Shown here piece by piece: positions 16,812 through 23,894 of a DNA stretch of 28,142 bases. The position numbers and the translations under genes were made by a program. The notes beneath the pieces were generated by a model. The model was given only the letters and a program-made list of their open reading frames with translations. It was not told the origin of the DNA and ran no database searches. Position 1 is the first letter of the stretch. Each line of letters begins with the position of its first letter. This DNA is from a virus. The stretch is from IMG/VR virus record IMGVR_UViG_3300017706_001583, positions 1 to 28,142 of that record. One strand, 5' to 3'.

Positions 16812-18731
16812 TTATGAACCTGTAGGTATAGGTAAACCATTTCTACCAAATTCAAAATACCAAGGATCAGATGTTGTTAAACCATAATTTGCATCTTTTC
16901 CTTGATAATAAGTACTATCATTTGGATTACCTCCTGAGGGTGCCCAAAATGGTAATTCAGATGCAAATTGAGCATTTTTATTATACCATATTATTCCTAA
17001 TGTATCTTTAAGTTTTAAGAAAATTTGAGTTTTTGCATACGCTTTTATTTGATTATCAGTTAAACCATTTAATGTTGAATTATAATCTGGTGGTATTAGA
17101 TTATTAAAATAATATGAATTAGTATTATCAAGTTCTAACTCATAAATTAAATCTATTTCTTCAGCAGTAATAAGGGAATCATTATCCCCGCTTATTGTAG
17201 TTGAATTAATTATTGGTTGATTATAGCCTGTTGCCTTAGATTGAAAATAATCTTTTAAAGGATCCTGAAAATTATAAGGTCTACCTGCAAGAAATAAAAC
17301 ATTTGCTACCTCAAAAACAGCTTGCATTAAAGGTTTCCTTTTAGCCATTTCAGGTCTTAAACCTAAAAACGCATTTCCTATAGTATTATCAGAAAATAAA
17401 TTTTCAGCTGTTAAAGCTAATCTTTCTGAATATGGGTATAGTTTATTATTTGGGTTATTTGTAAAGTCACCATCTTTATTCCATCTTTTAGAATCTTTAT
17501 TATAACTTCCTCCTATTTCATTAGCATCTTTTAATAAAGTTCTTGCTTGGTTTTTAATTTGACTTATTGCTGCTTTTAATTGTATTTCATTTACAGTACT
17601 TGCATAATCAGCTAAAAATAAAGTTTTAATAGTTGAGTCTAATATTCTATCTCCTTGTTGAAATTCATATCCTTCATTAGCTACTGCTTGTTCTAATACT
17701 GTTCTTGAATTATCAAAAGCCTCTACTACTAAAGTATCATAATATCCTTTATTTGGTCCTTCATTTTGAGATAATTCCCAAGCCATTTCATATAATTCAT
17801 CTGCTTCCTCAGCATTTGTCCCATATATAGCTTGTAATATAGCTACTTGAGAAGCTTTTTGTATAGCTTTAAGTGGATCTACTTCTGGTGCTGGTGGTGG
17901 GAATATTAGGTCTTTTGTATCTATTAACCATTTCATTTCATTTACTAATACAACATTAGAAGAGGAAAAAGATTCATCTCCGTATAACATTTCAACTTTA
18001 ACATTAGAATCATAATATTCTCCAGGAGGTGGAACAGATTCTTTATTTTGGGCTGTTATTTGTTTTTTGTCAAAAGAAAAATCTTCTAAGGTTGGAACAA
18101 TTTGTTTTCTTAAATAATAATCACCGTATAATAACCCAGGAGGATTACTTAATAGAGCATCTAATTCAGCATCACTTAGTACATCTACAAAATTACCAGT
18201 TGTGGCTACTATAGCATCTAAATCTGCTTGGGTTATATTAGGATCTTTTATTAAACAATCATTTAAAGCAACATCTAAATCATTTAATTTAGAAATTACT
18301 TCTCCAACATCTTTACTTATTAAGTCTAAAGCTTCAGGAATAGCTTCTATAGAAGCATCTTCTTTATCTATTAAAGTTCCTAAATTATCTAAAGCATCTG
18401 AAAAGTTATTAATAATACTTACAGGTATACCTATTCCAGGAGGAAAAGCTGTTGGGACTGGTAGTTGTTTTATTATAGTAACTCCTACTTTTAGAGCATC
18501 TACTGCTACTTCAGCACCAGCTGCTACTTTATTTAAAGTAGCTATTTTTTGTTCTATTTCAACTAAAGCTCCATTAATCTCGTTTTTTTGTTGAATTAAA
18601 TTTCTTAGTTCTTGAGTTGAGGGGCATGACTCCTTAAATTTTTCTATTAATGTGTCTAAAGTTTTATTAAACCTAAATGTTGTTTTAGTTATACCTTCAA
18701 CTATTTTTGATATAAATCCTGCTAATGACAT
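16812..18731 (-). CDS. Baseplate/tail structural protein of unknown family, 639 aa
   Basis: Not recognised by domain. The N-terminal 170 residues look helical (VEGITKTTFRFNKTLDTLIE, a later NEINGALVEIEQKIATLNKV), with one moderately hydrophobic, Pro-rich stretch near 95-115 (PTAFPPGIGIPVSIINNF) that could touch a membrane but is too polar to call a membrane segment. The middle contains LLYGDYYLRKQIVPTLED (about 199-216), and the C-terminus is Asn/Tyr-rich and ends in PWYFEFGRNGLPIPTGS. Its ATG overlaps the stop of the spike gene (TAATG). Place between the spike and gp25 makes it a likely hub or wedge component; I cannot match it to a named T4 gene. Confidence 0.6.
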   Translation of the reverse strand: MSLAGFISKIVEGITKTTFRFNKTLDTLIEKFKESCPSTQELRNLIQQKNEINGALVEIEQKIATLNKVAAGAEVAVDALKVGVTIIKQLPVPTAFPPGIGIPVSIINNFSDALDNLGTLIDKEDASIEAIPEALDLISKDVGEVISKLNDLDVALNDCLIKDPNITQADLDAIVATTGNFVDVLSDAELDALLSNPPGLLYGDYYLRKQIVPTLEDFSFDKKQITAQNKESVPPPGEYYDSNVKVEMLYGDESFSSSNVVLVNEMKWLIDTKDLIFPPPAPEVDPLKAIQKASQVAILQAIYGTNAEEADELYEMAWELSQNEGPNKGYYDTLVVEAFDNSRTVLEQAVANEGYEFQQGDRILDSTIKTLFLADYASTVNEIQLKAAISQIKNQARTLLKDANEIGGSYNKDSKRWNKDGDFTNNPNNKLYPYSERLALTAENLFSDNTIGNAFLGLRPEMAKRKPLMQAVFEVANVLFLAGRPYNFQDPLKDYFQSKATGYNQPIINSTTISGDNDSLITAEEIDLIYELELDNTNSYYFNNLIPPDYNSTLNGLTDNQIKAYAKTQIFLKLKDTLGIIWYNKNAQFASELPFWAPSGGNPNDSTYYQGKDANYGLTTSDPWYFEFGRNGLPIPTGS

Positions 18732-19960
18732 TATAAAGTTTTTGAAGTTTTAGATTTATAAAATGAAATAGAAGATAACATAGATTGAGATTGTAAATTT
18801 ACTTTAGTTGCTGTTTGAATAACTGGTATGTTAGGTGTAAAAGGAATTGGTGTACCTACTGTAGTTAATGCTGAACATAATGATATCATTTCTTGGAGTA
18901 ATTTTTCAAAATCATCTAAAAACTTATCTCCTAATATTACAGGTTCAGTTGCATCTTTACTTCCTAAATAAATTTCTTTAGTATCTACTATAAATTTATT
19001 TTTTGAATCTATATTAACTGTATCTTGTGTATTTAAATTAATAGAAGTATTAGCACTTAATAATATAGAATCATTTTTTGCATTAAAGTATAATCTCCCA
19101 GAATTAATCAAAACTTGTTCTTCTATATATTCATTAGGATTTATAGGGGGAGTATCATATGATTTATAATCTATACTTATTCCTTCAATAGGTATTTGTT
19201 GGTTTGAAGTTAAATAAATAGAAGATTTATCTGTGTTTATATTTTCTACTTGGGGTACCCATGGATCGTCTTCGGTTTTAGTTTGTCCATTTTTTATTAT
19301 AACAATAGGTTCTCCATCATCCCCACTATTAGACCATAAATTAGGAGGAGTACTATTATTAACAGTACTACCAAACCTTATTGTATTACCCCATCTTCCT
19401 TCTAATAAAAAATCACCTTCAAAAGGTTGAAGATTTCTTATTTCTTCTCCTTCTGGTTTCTCTTTAAATGTTTTTCCAAAGCTTATTGATTCTTGTTCTG
19501 ATGATTGTTGTTGAAATCCTGCTTCATTATTTTCATAATTTTGTGAATTAGAATCTTTATTAGCTAATGAATTAGGCAAGGCATTATGATGTACATTATT
19601 CCATAAACTAATAGATTGAAAATAATAATCACAATAACCCCCATTTATATTAGATTGTACTGATGGGTTAGGTAAAGATATTATATATACAATTTCATTT
19701 ACAACAGGTAAAGCTTTGATATTTGAATGTAAAGGAACTGCAAATGCCAATGTCTCTAAATTTTCAGTACCAGGTTTATCTAAATCTTCATATAAAATTC
19801 CTCCTACACCCGCATATTTCCCATATTTTTCCCAAGTAAGAGGATAATCTTTACCATTTAAAGAAACAAACTTAACTCTTACAGGTGTTATTTGTTGGGT
19901 TGAGGTGGATAAAGATGGATTATCTACAATTGCACTTAAACCTCCTGGAGTAATTGACAT
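18731..19960 (-). CDS. Baseplate central spike protein, gp5-like OB fold and beta-helix
   Basis: The N-terminal 120 residues look like the OB-fold module of gp5/VgrG-type spikes (TPVRVKFVSLNGKDYPLTWE near residues 25-44, a loop PVVNEIVYIISLPN near 85-98). Residues about 180-200 (FEGDFLLEGRWGNTIRFGS) match the segment where such proteins pass into the spike. From about 288 on, short alternating strands (RLYFNAKNDSILLSANTSIN, then NIDSKNKFIVDTKEIYLGS) have the repeat pattern of the trimeric beta-helix. A helix (DKFLDDFEKLLQEMISLCSA, about 343-362) closes the protein. No lysozyme domain of the T4 gp5 kind is evident. In the virion it would form the needle that pierces the outer membrane. Overlaps the following gene by TAATG. 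Confidence 0.8.
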   Translation of the reverse strand: MSITPGGLSAIVDNPSLSTSTQQITPVRVKFVSLNGKDYPLTWEKYGKYAGVGGILYEDLDKPGTENLETLAFAVPLHSNIKALPVVNEIVYIISLPNPSVQSNINGGYCDYYFQSISLWNNVHHNALPNSLANKDSNSQNYENNEAGFQQQSSEQESISFGKTFKEKPEGEEIRNLQPFEGDFLLEGRWGNTIRFGSTVNNSTPPNLWSNSGDDGEPIVIIKNGQTKTEDDPWVPQVENINTDKSSIYLTSNQQIPIEGISIDYKSYDTPPINPNEYIEEQVLINSGRLYFNAKNDSILLSANTSINLNTQDTVNIDSKNKFIVDTKEIYLGSKDATEPVILGDKFLDDFEKLLQEMISLCSALTTVGTPIPFTPNIPVIQTATKVNLQSQSMLSSISFYKSKTSKTL

Positions 19961-20316
19961 TATTTATCTTTTTTTAATTCTTTAGATACTCTTTCTAATT
20001 TATCCATTTCAGCTAATAATTCTGCTTTTTCTTCTTCTGATATGCCAAATTCTCCATCATCATTAGTATTTTGGACTGCTCTTTGTATTATAGTAGCCAT
20101 TTTAATTAATTGTTCATCATTTTTAACACCAATTTCTAAATATTCTTTAATTAAAGGTACTATTAAAGTTGCATCACCTATTTCTTGTATTAAAGGCTTT
20201 AATTCACTAATTAAAGATGATATTTGTTGTTTTTTAGTGGTTTGATTATCGTATATTTCATGTAAAATATCCGAAAATTTTTTATCACCAAACACTATTG
20301 AATCTAATTGTCCCAT
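19960..20316 (-). CDS. Helical hypothetical protein preceding the spike gene, 118 aa
   Basis: Not recognised. The sequence is almost all helical: FSDILHEIYDNQTTKKQQIS (about residues 14-33), a central helix with LIVPLIKEYLEIGVKNDEQL, and an acidic coiled-coil tail (EEEKAELLAEMDKLERVSKE). No signal peptide or membrane segment. It shares a base with the spike gene start (TAATG), so its amount is tied to the spike; a spike chaperone or hub adaptor would fit, but this is inference. It has two promoter motifs immediately upstream, so it is probably the first gene of the spike-to-baseplate transcript. Confidence 0.6.
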   Translation of the reverse strand: MGQLDSIVFGDKKFSDILHEIYDNQTTKKQQISSLISELKPLIQEIGDATLIVPLIKEYLEIGVKNDEQLIKMATIIQRAVQNTNDDGEFGISEEEKAELLAEMDKLERVSKELKKDK

Positions 20317-20324
20317 AATTTTTG

Positions 20325-20334
20325 ATTATAAATA
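20325..20334 (-). promoter_or_regulatory. Candidate phage promoter motif TATTTATAAT, copy 1 of tandem pair
   Basis: The 34-bp gap between the sigma factor gene and the 118-aa gene holds two copies of the 10-mer, offset by 9 bp and sharing one base. This one ends 8 bp before the ATG at 20316. The tandem copies could be a double promoter or a strong one. Confidence 0.5.
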
Positions 20335-20343
20335 TTATAAATA
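20334..20343 (-). promoter_or_regulatory. Candidate phage promoter motif TATTTATAAT, copy 2 of tandem pair
   Basis: Second exact copy, 17 bp upstream of the ATG at 20316. It lies just after the stop of the late sigma factor gene, so the gene for the likely recognising factor is immediately upstream. Confidence 0.5.
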
Positions 20344-20350
20344 CAAACTT

Positions 20351-21163
20351 TTAAGATGGAAAATAACCTCTTTCGTGGTAAAATAGATATTTTTCTTTAA
20401 ATACTTTATGAAGTTTATTAGCTATTTTAGTTATTTTTGGTGTTTTAACATCAATCATTTCTCTAATGTAGATATATAAAGCTTTTTTATTAAAAACATC
20501 TATAGCATCTCTTTTTCTAAATAGTTCTAATATACAATCAGCTATTTGAGCATCATATTCTTTAGGAAAATATTTATATATGTTTTCTGTCATATATTTT
20601 ACGTACAAATCTACAAATACAGATAATCTATCTCCTTCTTTATACCCTTGAGAATGTAAAGAATCACCTTCAAAACCATCACCTATTTCTATAAATTTTT
20701 GCGATGATTGTTCTAATTTTTCATTTGGTATAAAAAAAGCATTTTCTGGAAGATCCAAATTTTGATGTTTAGATATATCTTCAACTGATACTTTATCTAT
20801 TTGTTTTTTGTAATTTTTTTGGTTGTAAATAATTAACCATCTTTTTACTATAGTACCAAAATACGAATATGCTTTAGCTCCTTTAGAAAGATCAAATAAA
20901 TGTATTTTATCTAAAAGAAATACCATTATTTCATGTTGTAAATCTTCTAAATTTTCAACTCCATCTGTATAATAAAATTTAAAGGTATGTATTATGTTTT
21001 GGGTAAGTTTATAAAAAGGATAATGTATTTCTTTTTGATATATAAGACTTTTAAATTCTTTATTATCGCTTAAATTATATTTGACAATAGCATTTTCTGT
21101 TTCTTGAGTAAAATAATTTCTTTTCTGTCTTTTCTTTTTAGCTGCTCTTATTATATTATCCAT
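20351..21163 (-). CDS. gp55: Late-transcription RNA polymerase sigma factor, T4 gp55-like
   Basis: Residues about 75-111 (LQHEIMVFLLDKIHLFDLSK, then GAKAYSYFGTIVKRWLI) match sigma region 2, which binds core polymerase and reads the -10 element; the FDLSKG...AYSYFGTIVKRWLI form is that of gp55-like phage late sigma factors. The N-terminus is basic (KKKRQKR near 9-15). A second conserved-looking block at about 225-252 (KKALYIYIREMIDVKTPKIT) could be a helix-turn-helix-like or core/clamp contact region; no ordinary region 4 is evident. At 270 residues it is longer than T4 gp55 (185). In T4 such a factor, with the sliding clamp, switches transcription to the structural genes. It sits directly before the baseplate block it would serve. 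Confidence 0.82.
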   Translation of the reverse strand: MDNIIRAAKKKRQKRNYFTQETENAIVKYNLSDNKEFKSLIYQKEIHYPFYKLTQNIIHTFKFYYTDGVENLEDLQHEIMVFLLDKIHLFDLSKGAKAYSYFGTIVKRWLIIYNQKNYKKQIDKVSVEDISKHQNLDLPENAFFIPNEKLEQSSQKFIEIGDGFEGDSLHSQGYKEGDRLSVFVDLYVKYMTENIYKYFPKEYDAQIADCILELFRKRDAIDVFNKKALYIYIREMIDVKTPKITKIANKLHKVFKEKYLFYHERGYFPS

Positions 21164-21174
21164 GTGTTCATAAG

Positions 21175-21453
21175 TTATATTTCTTTAATTTTAAATTCGT
21201 TTAACATTCCTTGTATAGCCATAACTGTTTTAAAGAAAAAACCTATTTCATCATCACTTTCAAATCTACCCTGTGAGTCTAATTTTTTTAATTTTGTATC
21301 TGATATTTCAATTGCTTGAGATATTTTATTAAGATATTTCATATATTCTACTAATATATCTTCTTGTTTTTCATTTTTTCGTACTAAATTAAGGGTTGCA
21401 AACCCTAATACTATTACTAACATAGATAAAGCTGATATTATTATTATTTCCAT
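21175..21453 (-). CDS. Small single-pass membrane protein with cytoplasmic coiled coil, 92 aa
   Basis: Residues about 2-22 (EIIIISALSMLVIVLGFATL) form one membrane segment, followed by the positive RKNEK, so the rest should be cytoplasmic (positive-inside rule). Residues 30-60 look helical (EYMKYLNKISQAIEISDTKL), and the tail is charged. No family recognised. It lies 1 bp after the HD-domain gene and 11 bp before the sigma factor gene. Possible roles, such as a membrane anchor for a phage process or host membrane interference, are guesses. Confidence 0.65.
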   Translation of the reverse strand: MEIIIISALSMLVIVLGFATLNLVRKNEKQEDILVEYMKYLNKISQAIEISDTKLKKLDSQGRFESDDEIGFFFKTVMAIQGMLNEFKIKEI

Positions 21454-21454
21454 A

Positions 21455-22222
21455 TTATAAATTATTTAGCATGTTTTTTAATCCTGGACTTGATAGATTA
21501 CCAAGTGCCTTTGATTTAGTTGATTTATTTGATTTTATTGAAAAATTGTCTTTTTTTAAAGAAGTTGGATTTTTAAACTTAGGTAACCACTCTATTTCAA
21601 ATTCAATTCTAGCAGCCATCATATCTGCTTGGTGTAATATAAAAGGTAAAGATGTACGTGGTTTTTGTTCTGGCATCCATCCTTTTAAATATTTATCATT
21701 TGCTGAGTCATATAAGCCATCATGTGTTTGAATAGCTAACATTTCATTAAAGGTATATTTGATATTATTATCTTGGAGTAAAAATAATCCCCTATCTGGG
21801 ACTGCAGAAAACGCTAATTTTTTATTAAACATATAATCTTCACCTAATTTATCTTTTCTCCATTTATCAGTTTGAGGAATATATGCTTCATGATCGGCAT
21901 CACCCATTTTTCCTAAATCATGATTAATTGCTGAAAATACCAATTCTTCAGTTGTAAATGTATCCATATCACATCCAAAAGATTTCCAAACATCTGATAT
22001 TGATAAAGCAGCGTGAACTACTCTATTAACATGATCAACATACCCACCTGGAAATGCTGAATGGTATTCTTTTTTATGGGCAGCTGGCATGAGCATAATA
22101 CGTTCTGCGTATGTTTCATAAAATTTAATTAATTGTTCTTTACGAGGAGATGAAATATAAGTATCAATATTACTTATAAAATCTTCCCAATTAGATTGTA
22201 TTTTTTCTGCTGTTAATTTCAT
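21455..22222 (-). CDS. HD-domain phosphohydrolase, 255 aa
   Basis: The metal-binding HD pattern is visible in order: His64 in GGYVDHVNRVVHAA, His101-Asp102 in SAINHDLGKMGD, and Asp200 in LHQADMMAARIE, with additional His at 54 and 167 (QTHDGLYD). This is the H...HD...D set of HD-superfamily metal-dependent phosphohydrolases. Members act on nucleotides, cyclic nucleotides, (p)ppGpp or RNA ends, so the substrate cannot be told here; nucleotide hydrolysis to manage host pools or alarmones is plausible for a phage. No second catalytic domain is joined to it. It starts 14 bp after a 60-aa coiled-coil gene and is followed after 1 bp by the small membrane protein gene. Confidence 0.82.
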   Translation of the reverse strand: MKLTAEKIQSNWEDFISNIDTYISSPRKEQLIKFYETYAERIMLMPAAHKKEYHSAFPGGYVDHVNRVVHAALSISDVWKSFGCDMDTFTTEELVFSAINHDLGKMGDADHEAYIPQTDKWRKDKLGEDYMFNKKLAFSAVPDRGLFLLQDNNIKYTFNEMLAIQTHDGLYDSANDKYLKGWMPEQKPRTSLPFILHQADMMAARIEFEIEWLPKFKNPTSLKKDNFSIKSNKSTKSKALGNLSSPGLKNMLNNL

Positions 22223-22236
22223 AACCTTTATTTATT

Positions 22237-22419
22237 TTATAATGTATCTTGTTCACGATCCACATACATTCTTATGTTTGTTACTTCCTCTTTAGTTTTT
22301 TCAATAATATCCCTAAATTCATCAGCACTTGCATTTGGGCGCTTTAATATGAATAGTAGTTGTTGTTGAAGTCCCTCTATTTTTTCACATAGACGAATTA
22401 CGGTTTCTTTATTTCTCAT
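22237..22419 (-). CDS. Small helical hypothetical protein, 60 aa
   Basis: Almost wholly helical and charged (VIRLCEKIEGLQQQLLFILK near residues 7-26; a second helix near 37-52). No domain recognised. The ATG at 22419 follows an unbroken AAAAAA stretch, the A-rich leader typical of this phage. It is the first gene after a 147-bp untranslated region, and precedes the HD gene by 14 bp, so it may lead a transcript that continues to the sigma factor. Function unknown. Confidence 0.5.
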   Translation of the reverse strand: MRNKETVIRLCEKIEGLQQQLLFILKRPNASADEFRDIIEKTKEEVTNIRMYVDREQDTL

Positions 22420-22566
22420 TTTTTTTATTTATTAATTATGTTATGGTACGGTACCTAACCCCCCTATACCATTTATCTTTTTTACTTATCTTATCTATTT
22501 CTCATGTACCTTAATACCTTTTTACCCTGTATTTCCAATATATAAAAGATAATTTAGGTATCCAAG
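22420..22566. other. 147-bp gap, probable 5' leader with inverted repeats
   Basis: No open frame of useful length. It contains GGTAC-G-GTACC at 22445-22455 and an alternative inverted repeat ATGGTA (22443-22448) / TACCAT (22467-22472) flanking a run of six C, i.e. six G on the coding strand. These could form alternative hairpins in the leader of the 60-aa gene. A run of AGATAA-like repeats lies beside it on the coding strand. It is the largest gap of the window; whether it is a terminator, leader or operator is open. Confidence 0.4.
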
Positions 22567-22980
22567 CTACTCTGAAAGACAATTTAGAATTTTTTGAAGG
22601 TGGGCACATCTTTCATATTGTTCTGTTTGTATAAAAAAATCAATACCTGATTGTAGTGCTTTATCTAATTTTTTATTTGCATATAAGTTAATACTATTTA
22701 TATGAGATTCATTTGTTAAGTCTATTTTTTTAATATAAGCCCATGCTCTATTATATGCTACAAACTCCCCAGCATCTTTCATATCACTAACATCTAAATC
22801 AGTATTTGATTGTTTAAAAAACTTAATCATTTTTAAATTAAAATTAATATGATTAAATATAAACTTTTTATACATACCAACCCAATAAGTAGGAGTATTT
22901 TTAAAGTCAATTAAAGTAGTACTATTTTCAGTACCATCTAAATTATCGTTAGATCCAAATAAATCAAATATATTATCCAT
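22567..22980 (-). CDS. Hypothetical protein with UVR-motif-like C-terminus, 137 aa
   Basis: No full domain recognised. The last 25 residues (IDFFIQTEQYERCAHLQKIL) resemble a UvrB/UvrC-type UVR helical hairpin, a protein-contact motif also found in other small phage proteins. The frame is open further upstream, to a TTG at 23040, but that would overlap the preceding gene. ATG codons at 22989, 22986 and 22980 are better starts; I chose 22980, which gives MDNIFDLFG. An imperfect copy of the promoter motif lies upstream (22992-23001). A role by contact with another protein is plausible. Confidence 0.55.
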   Translation of the reverse strand: MDNIFDLFGSNDNLDGTENSTTLIDFKNTPTYWVGMYKKFIFNHINFNLKMIKFFKQSNTDLDVSDMKDAGEFVAYNRAWAYIKKIDLTNESHINSINLYANKKLDKALQSGIDFFIQTEQYERCAHLQKILNCLSE

Positions 22981-22991
22981 ATTCATCATAT

Positions 22992-23001
22992 GGTATAAAT
23001 A
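22992..23001 (-). promoter_or_regulatory. Imperfect copy of promoter motif (TATTTATACC)
   Basis: Matches 8 of 10 bases of the motif found at 3329, 16777 and 20325, in the 34-bp gap upstream of the UVR-like gene, 11 bp from the chosen ATG. The last two bases differ (CC for AT), so it is weaker evidence. Confidence 0.25.
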
Positions 23002-23014
23002 TATAAAAGATTTA

Positions 23015-23215
23015 TTATATATCCCAATCTTCCTCAGCAATTTGTAGTGCTAGAAGAGGAGACATATTTCCATCTGATTTAGACATTGTTGTTAAGGCAT
23101 AATACACAACTTCAACTAATTTTTTTTGTCTATGTATTCTATCTAATATTTGAGATATTTTTATTATATCATCACTACCTACTTTATCTAAAAAGTCTTT
23201 TTGAAATTCATCCAT
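23015..23215 (-). CDS. Small helical hypothetical protein, 66 aa
   Basis: Short helical protein (IIKISQILDRIHRQKKLVEV near residues 18-37; a second helix with MSPLLALQIAEEDWDI at the end). Not recognised. The ATG at 23215 follows an A-rich leader, AAATAAAATG. It lies 12 bp after the oxygenase gene, so it may be the last member of the accessory operon. Function unknown; a small regulator is possible. Confidence 0.5.
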   Translation of the reverse strand: MDEFQKDFLDKVGSDDIIKISQILDRIHRQKKLVEVVYYALTTMSKSDGNMSPLLALQIAEEDWDI

Positions 23216-23227
23216 TTTATTTAATTT

Positions 23228-23893
23228 TTAATTTTTAATATCTGCATCAAAGAAAAACATTTGCCATAATCTACCACTAGCTATATCCCAACCAAAATAA
23301 TCACCAGCACAATGTATAGATTGAGCATCAAAAATAGCTAATCTATTATATACATTACCAATTACATCTACATCCTCAAATAAGGTTCCATCTGTAAAAG
23401 TATTTTGGTTTGGAAAAAAATCTAAAACATTATTAGATTGTTCATTATGGTAAATTTTAGTCTTTTTATTTGCTATTATTTTAGTTCCTGATGAAAAAGG
23501 AGCATTTGGAGTTAAATAAATCATACCAGCCCATTGTTGTGAATCACAATGATATGCTGTTGGTGCTCCTGCTATATTAGACTGAAATCTACCATTCATT
23601 CCATAACTATTCCACTTTGTAATTGTAGCATTCATTATTTCTTCAAATTTTTCTTTAACCCCTTCAAACATAAATTGTTTTCTAGTTCTCATTCCTACAT
23701 AACCTTCATCATCCCAATAATATTGTTTTAATGCAAAATCTCTTATTTTATCTGGGTTTTTGTAAAAGTTATCTATAATCCATACTCTTTGTTTTTGGTT
23801 AGAATTTAAATCAAATTTATTTGTTTCAATAATCCCCCAATCCGAGGTTTTATCTGAATCTTTAAAATATACTTTTTCCATTACTTTTTTCAT
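23228..23893 (-). CDS. 2OG-Fe(II) oxygenase-like protein, 221 aa (DUF6445-like)
   Basis: The double-stranded beta-helix iron site is visible: His115-x-Asp117 in TAYHCDSQQWAGMIYLTP, the distal His194 in QSIHCAGDYFG, and Arg208 in ASGRLWQMFFFD, a candidate for binding the C5 carboxylate of 2-oxoglutarate. The N-terminal VWIIDNFYKNPDKIRDFALK (about 37-56) is typical of a group of phage and bacterial proteins close to DUF6445. Such enzymes hydroxylate or oxidise proteins, nucleic acids or small molecules; the substrate here is unknown. It starts 1 bp after the radical SAM-methyltransferase gene, which suggests they share a substrate. Met5 is an alternative start. Confidence 0.75.
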   Translation of the reverse strand: MKKVMEKVYFKDSDKTSDWGIIETNKFDLNSNQKQRVWIIDNFYKNPDKIRDFALKQYYWDDEGYVGMRTRKQFMFEGVKEKFEEIMNATITKWNSYGMNGRFQSNIAGAPTAYHCDSQQWAGMIYLTPNAPFSSGTKIIANKKTKIYHNEQSNNVLDFFPNQNTFTDGTLFEDVDVIGNVYNRLAIFDAQSIHCAGDYFGWDIASGRLWQMFFFDADIKN

Positions 23894-23894
23894 A

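Noticed and set aside
18202-18594. 130-aa plus-strand open frame antisense to the 639-aa gene
   Set aside because: Ser/Ala-rich composition mirrors the opposite strand; no leader or neighbour supports it, and no plus-strand gene exists elsewhere in the window.
3331-20343. Plus-strand TATAAATA copies as T4-type late promoters
   Set aside because: They are the reverse complement of part of the TATTTATAAT motif and would point away from all genes; no plus-strand gene lies after them.
22420-22566. tRNA or small ORF in the largest gap
   Set aside because: No cloverleaf with acceptor and T-arm sequence could be seen on either strand, and stop codons interrupt every frame.
22981-23040. Upstream extension of the UVR-like gene to a TTG start
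   Set aside because: It would overlap the 66-aa gene by 26 bp and begin with a rare codon, while three ATG codons lie closer; the added residues look like translated leader.
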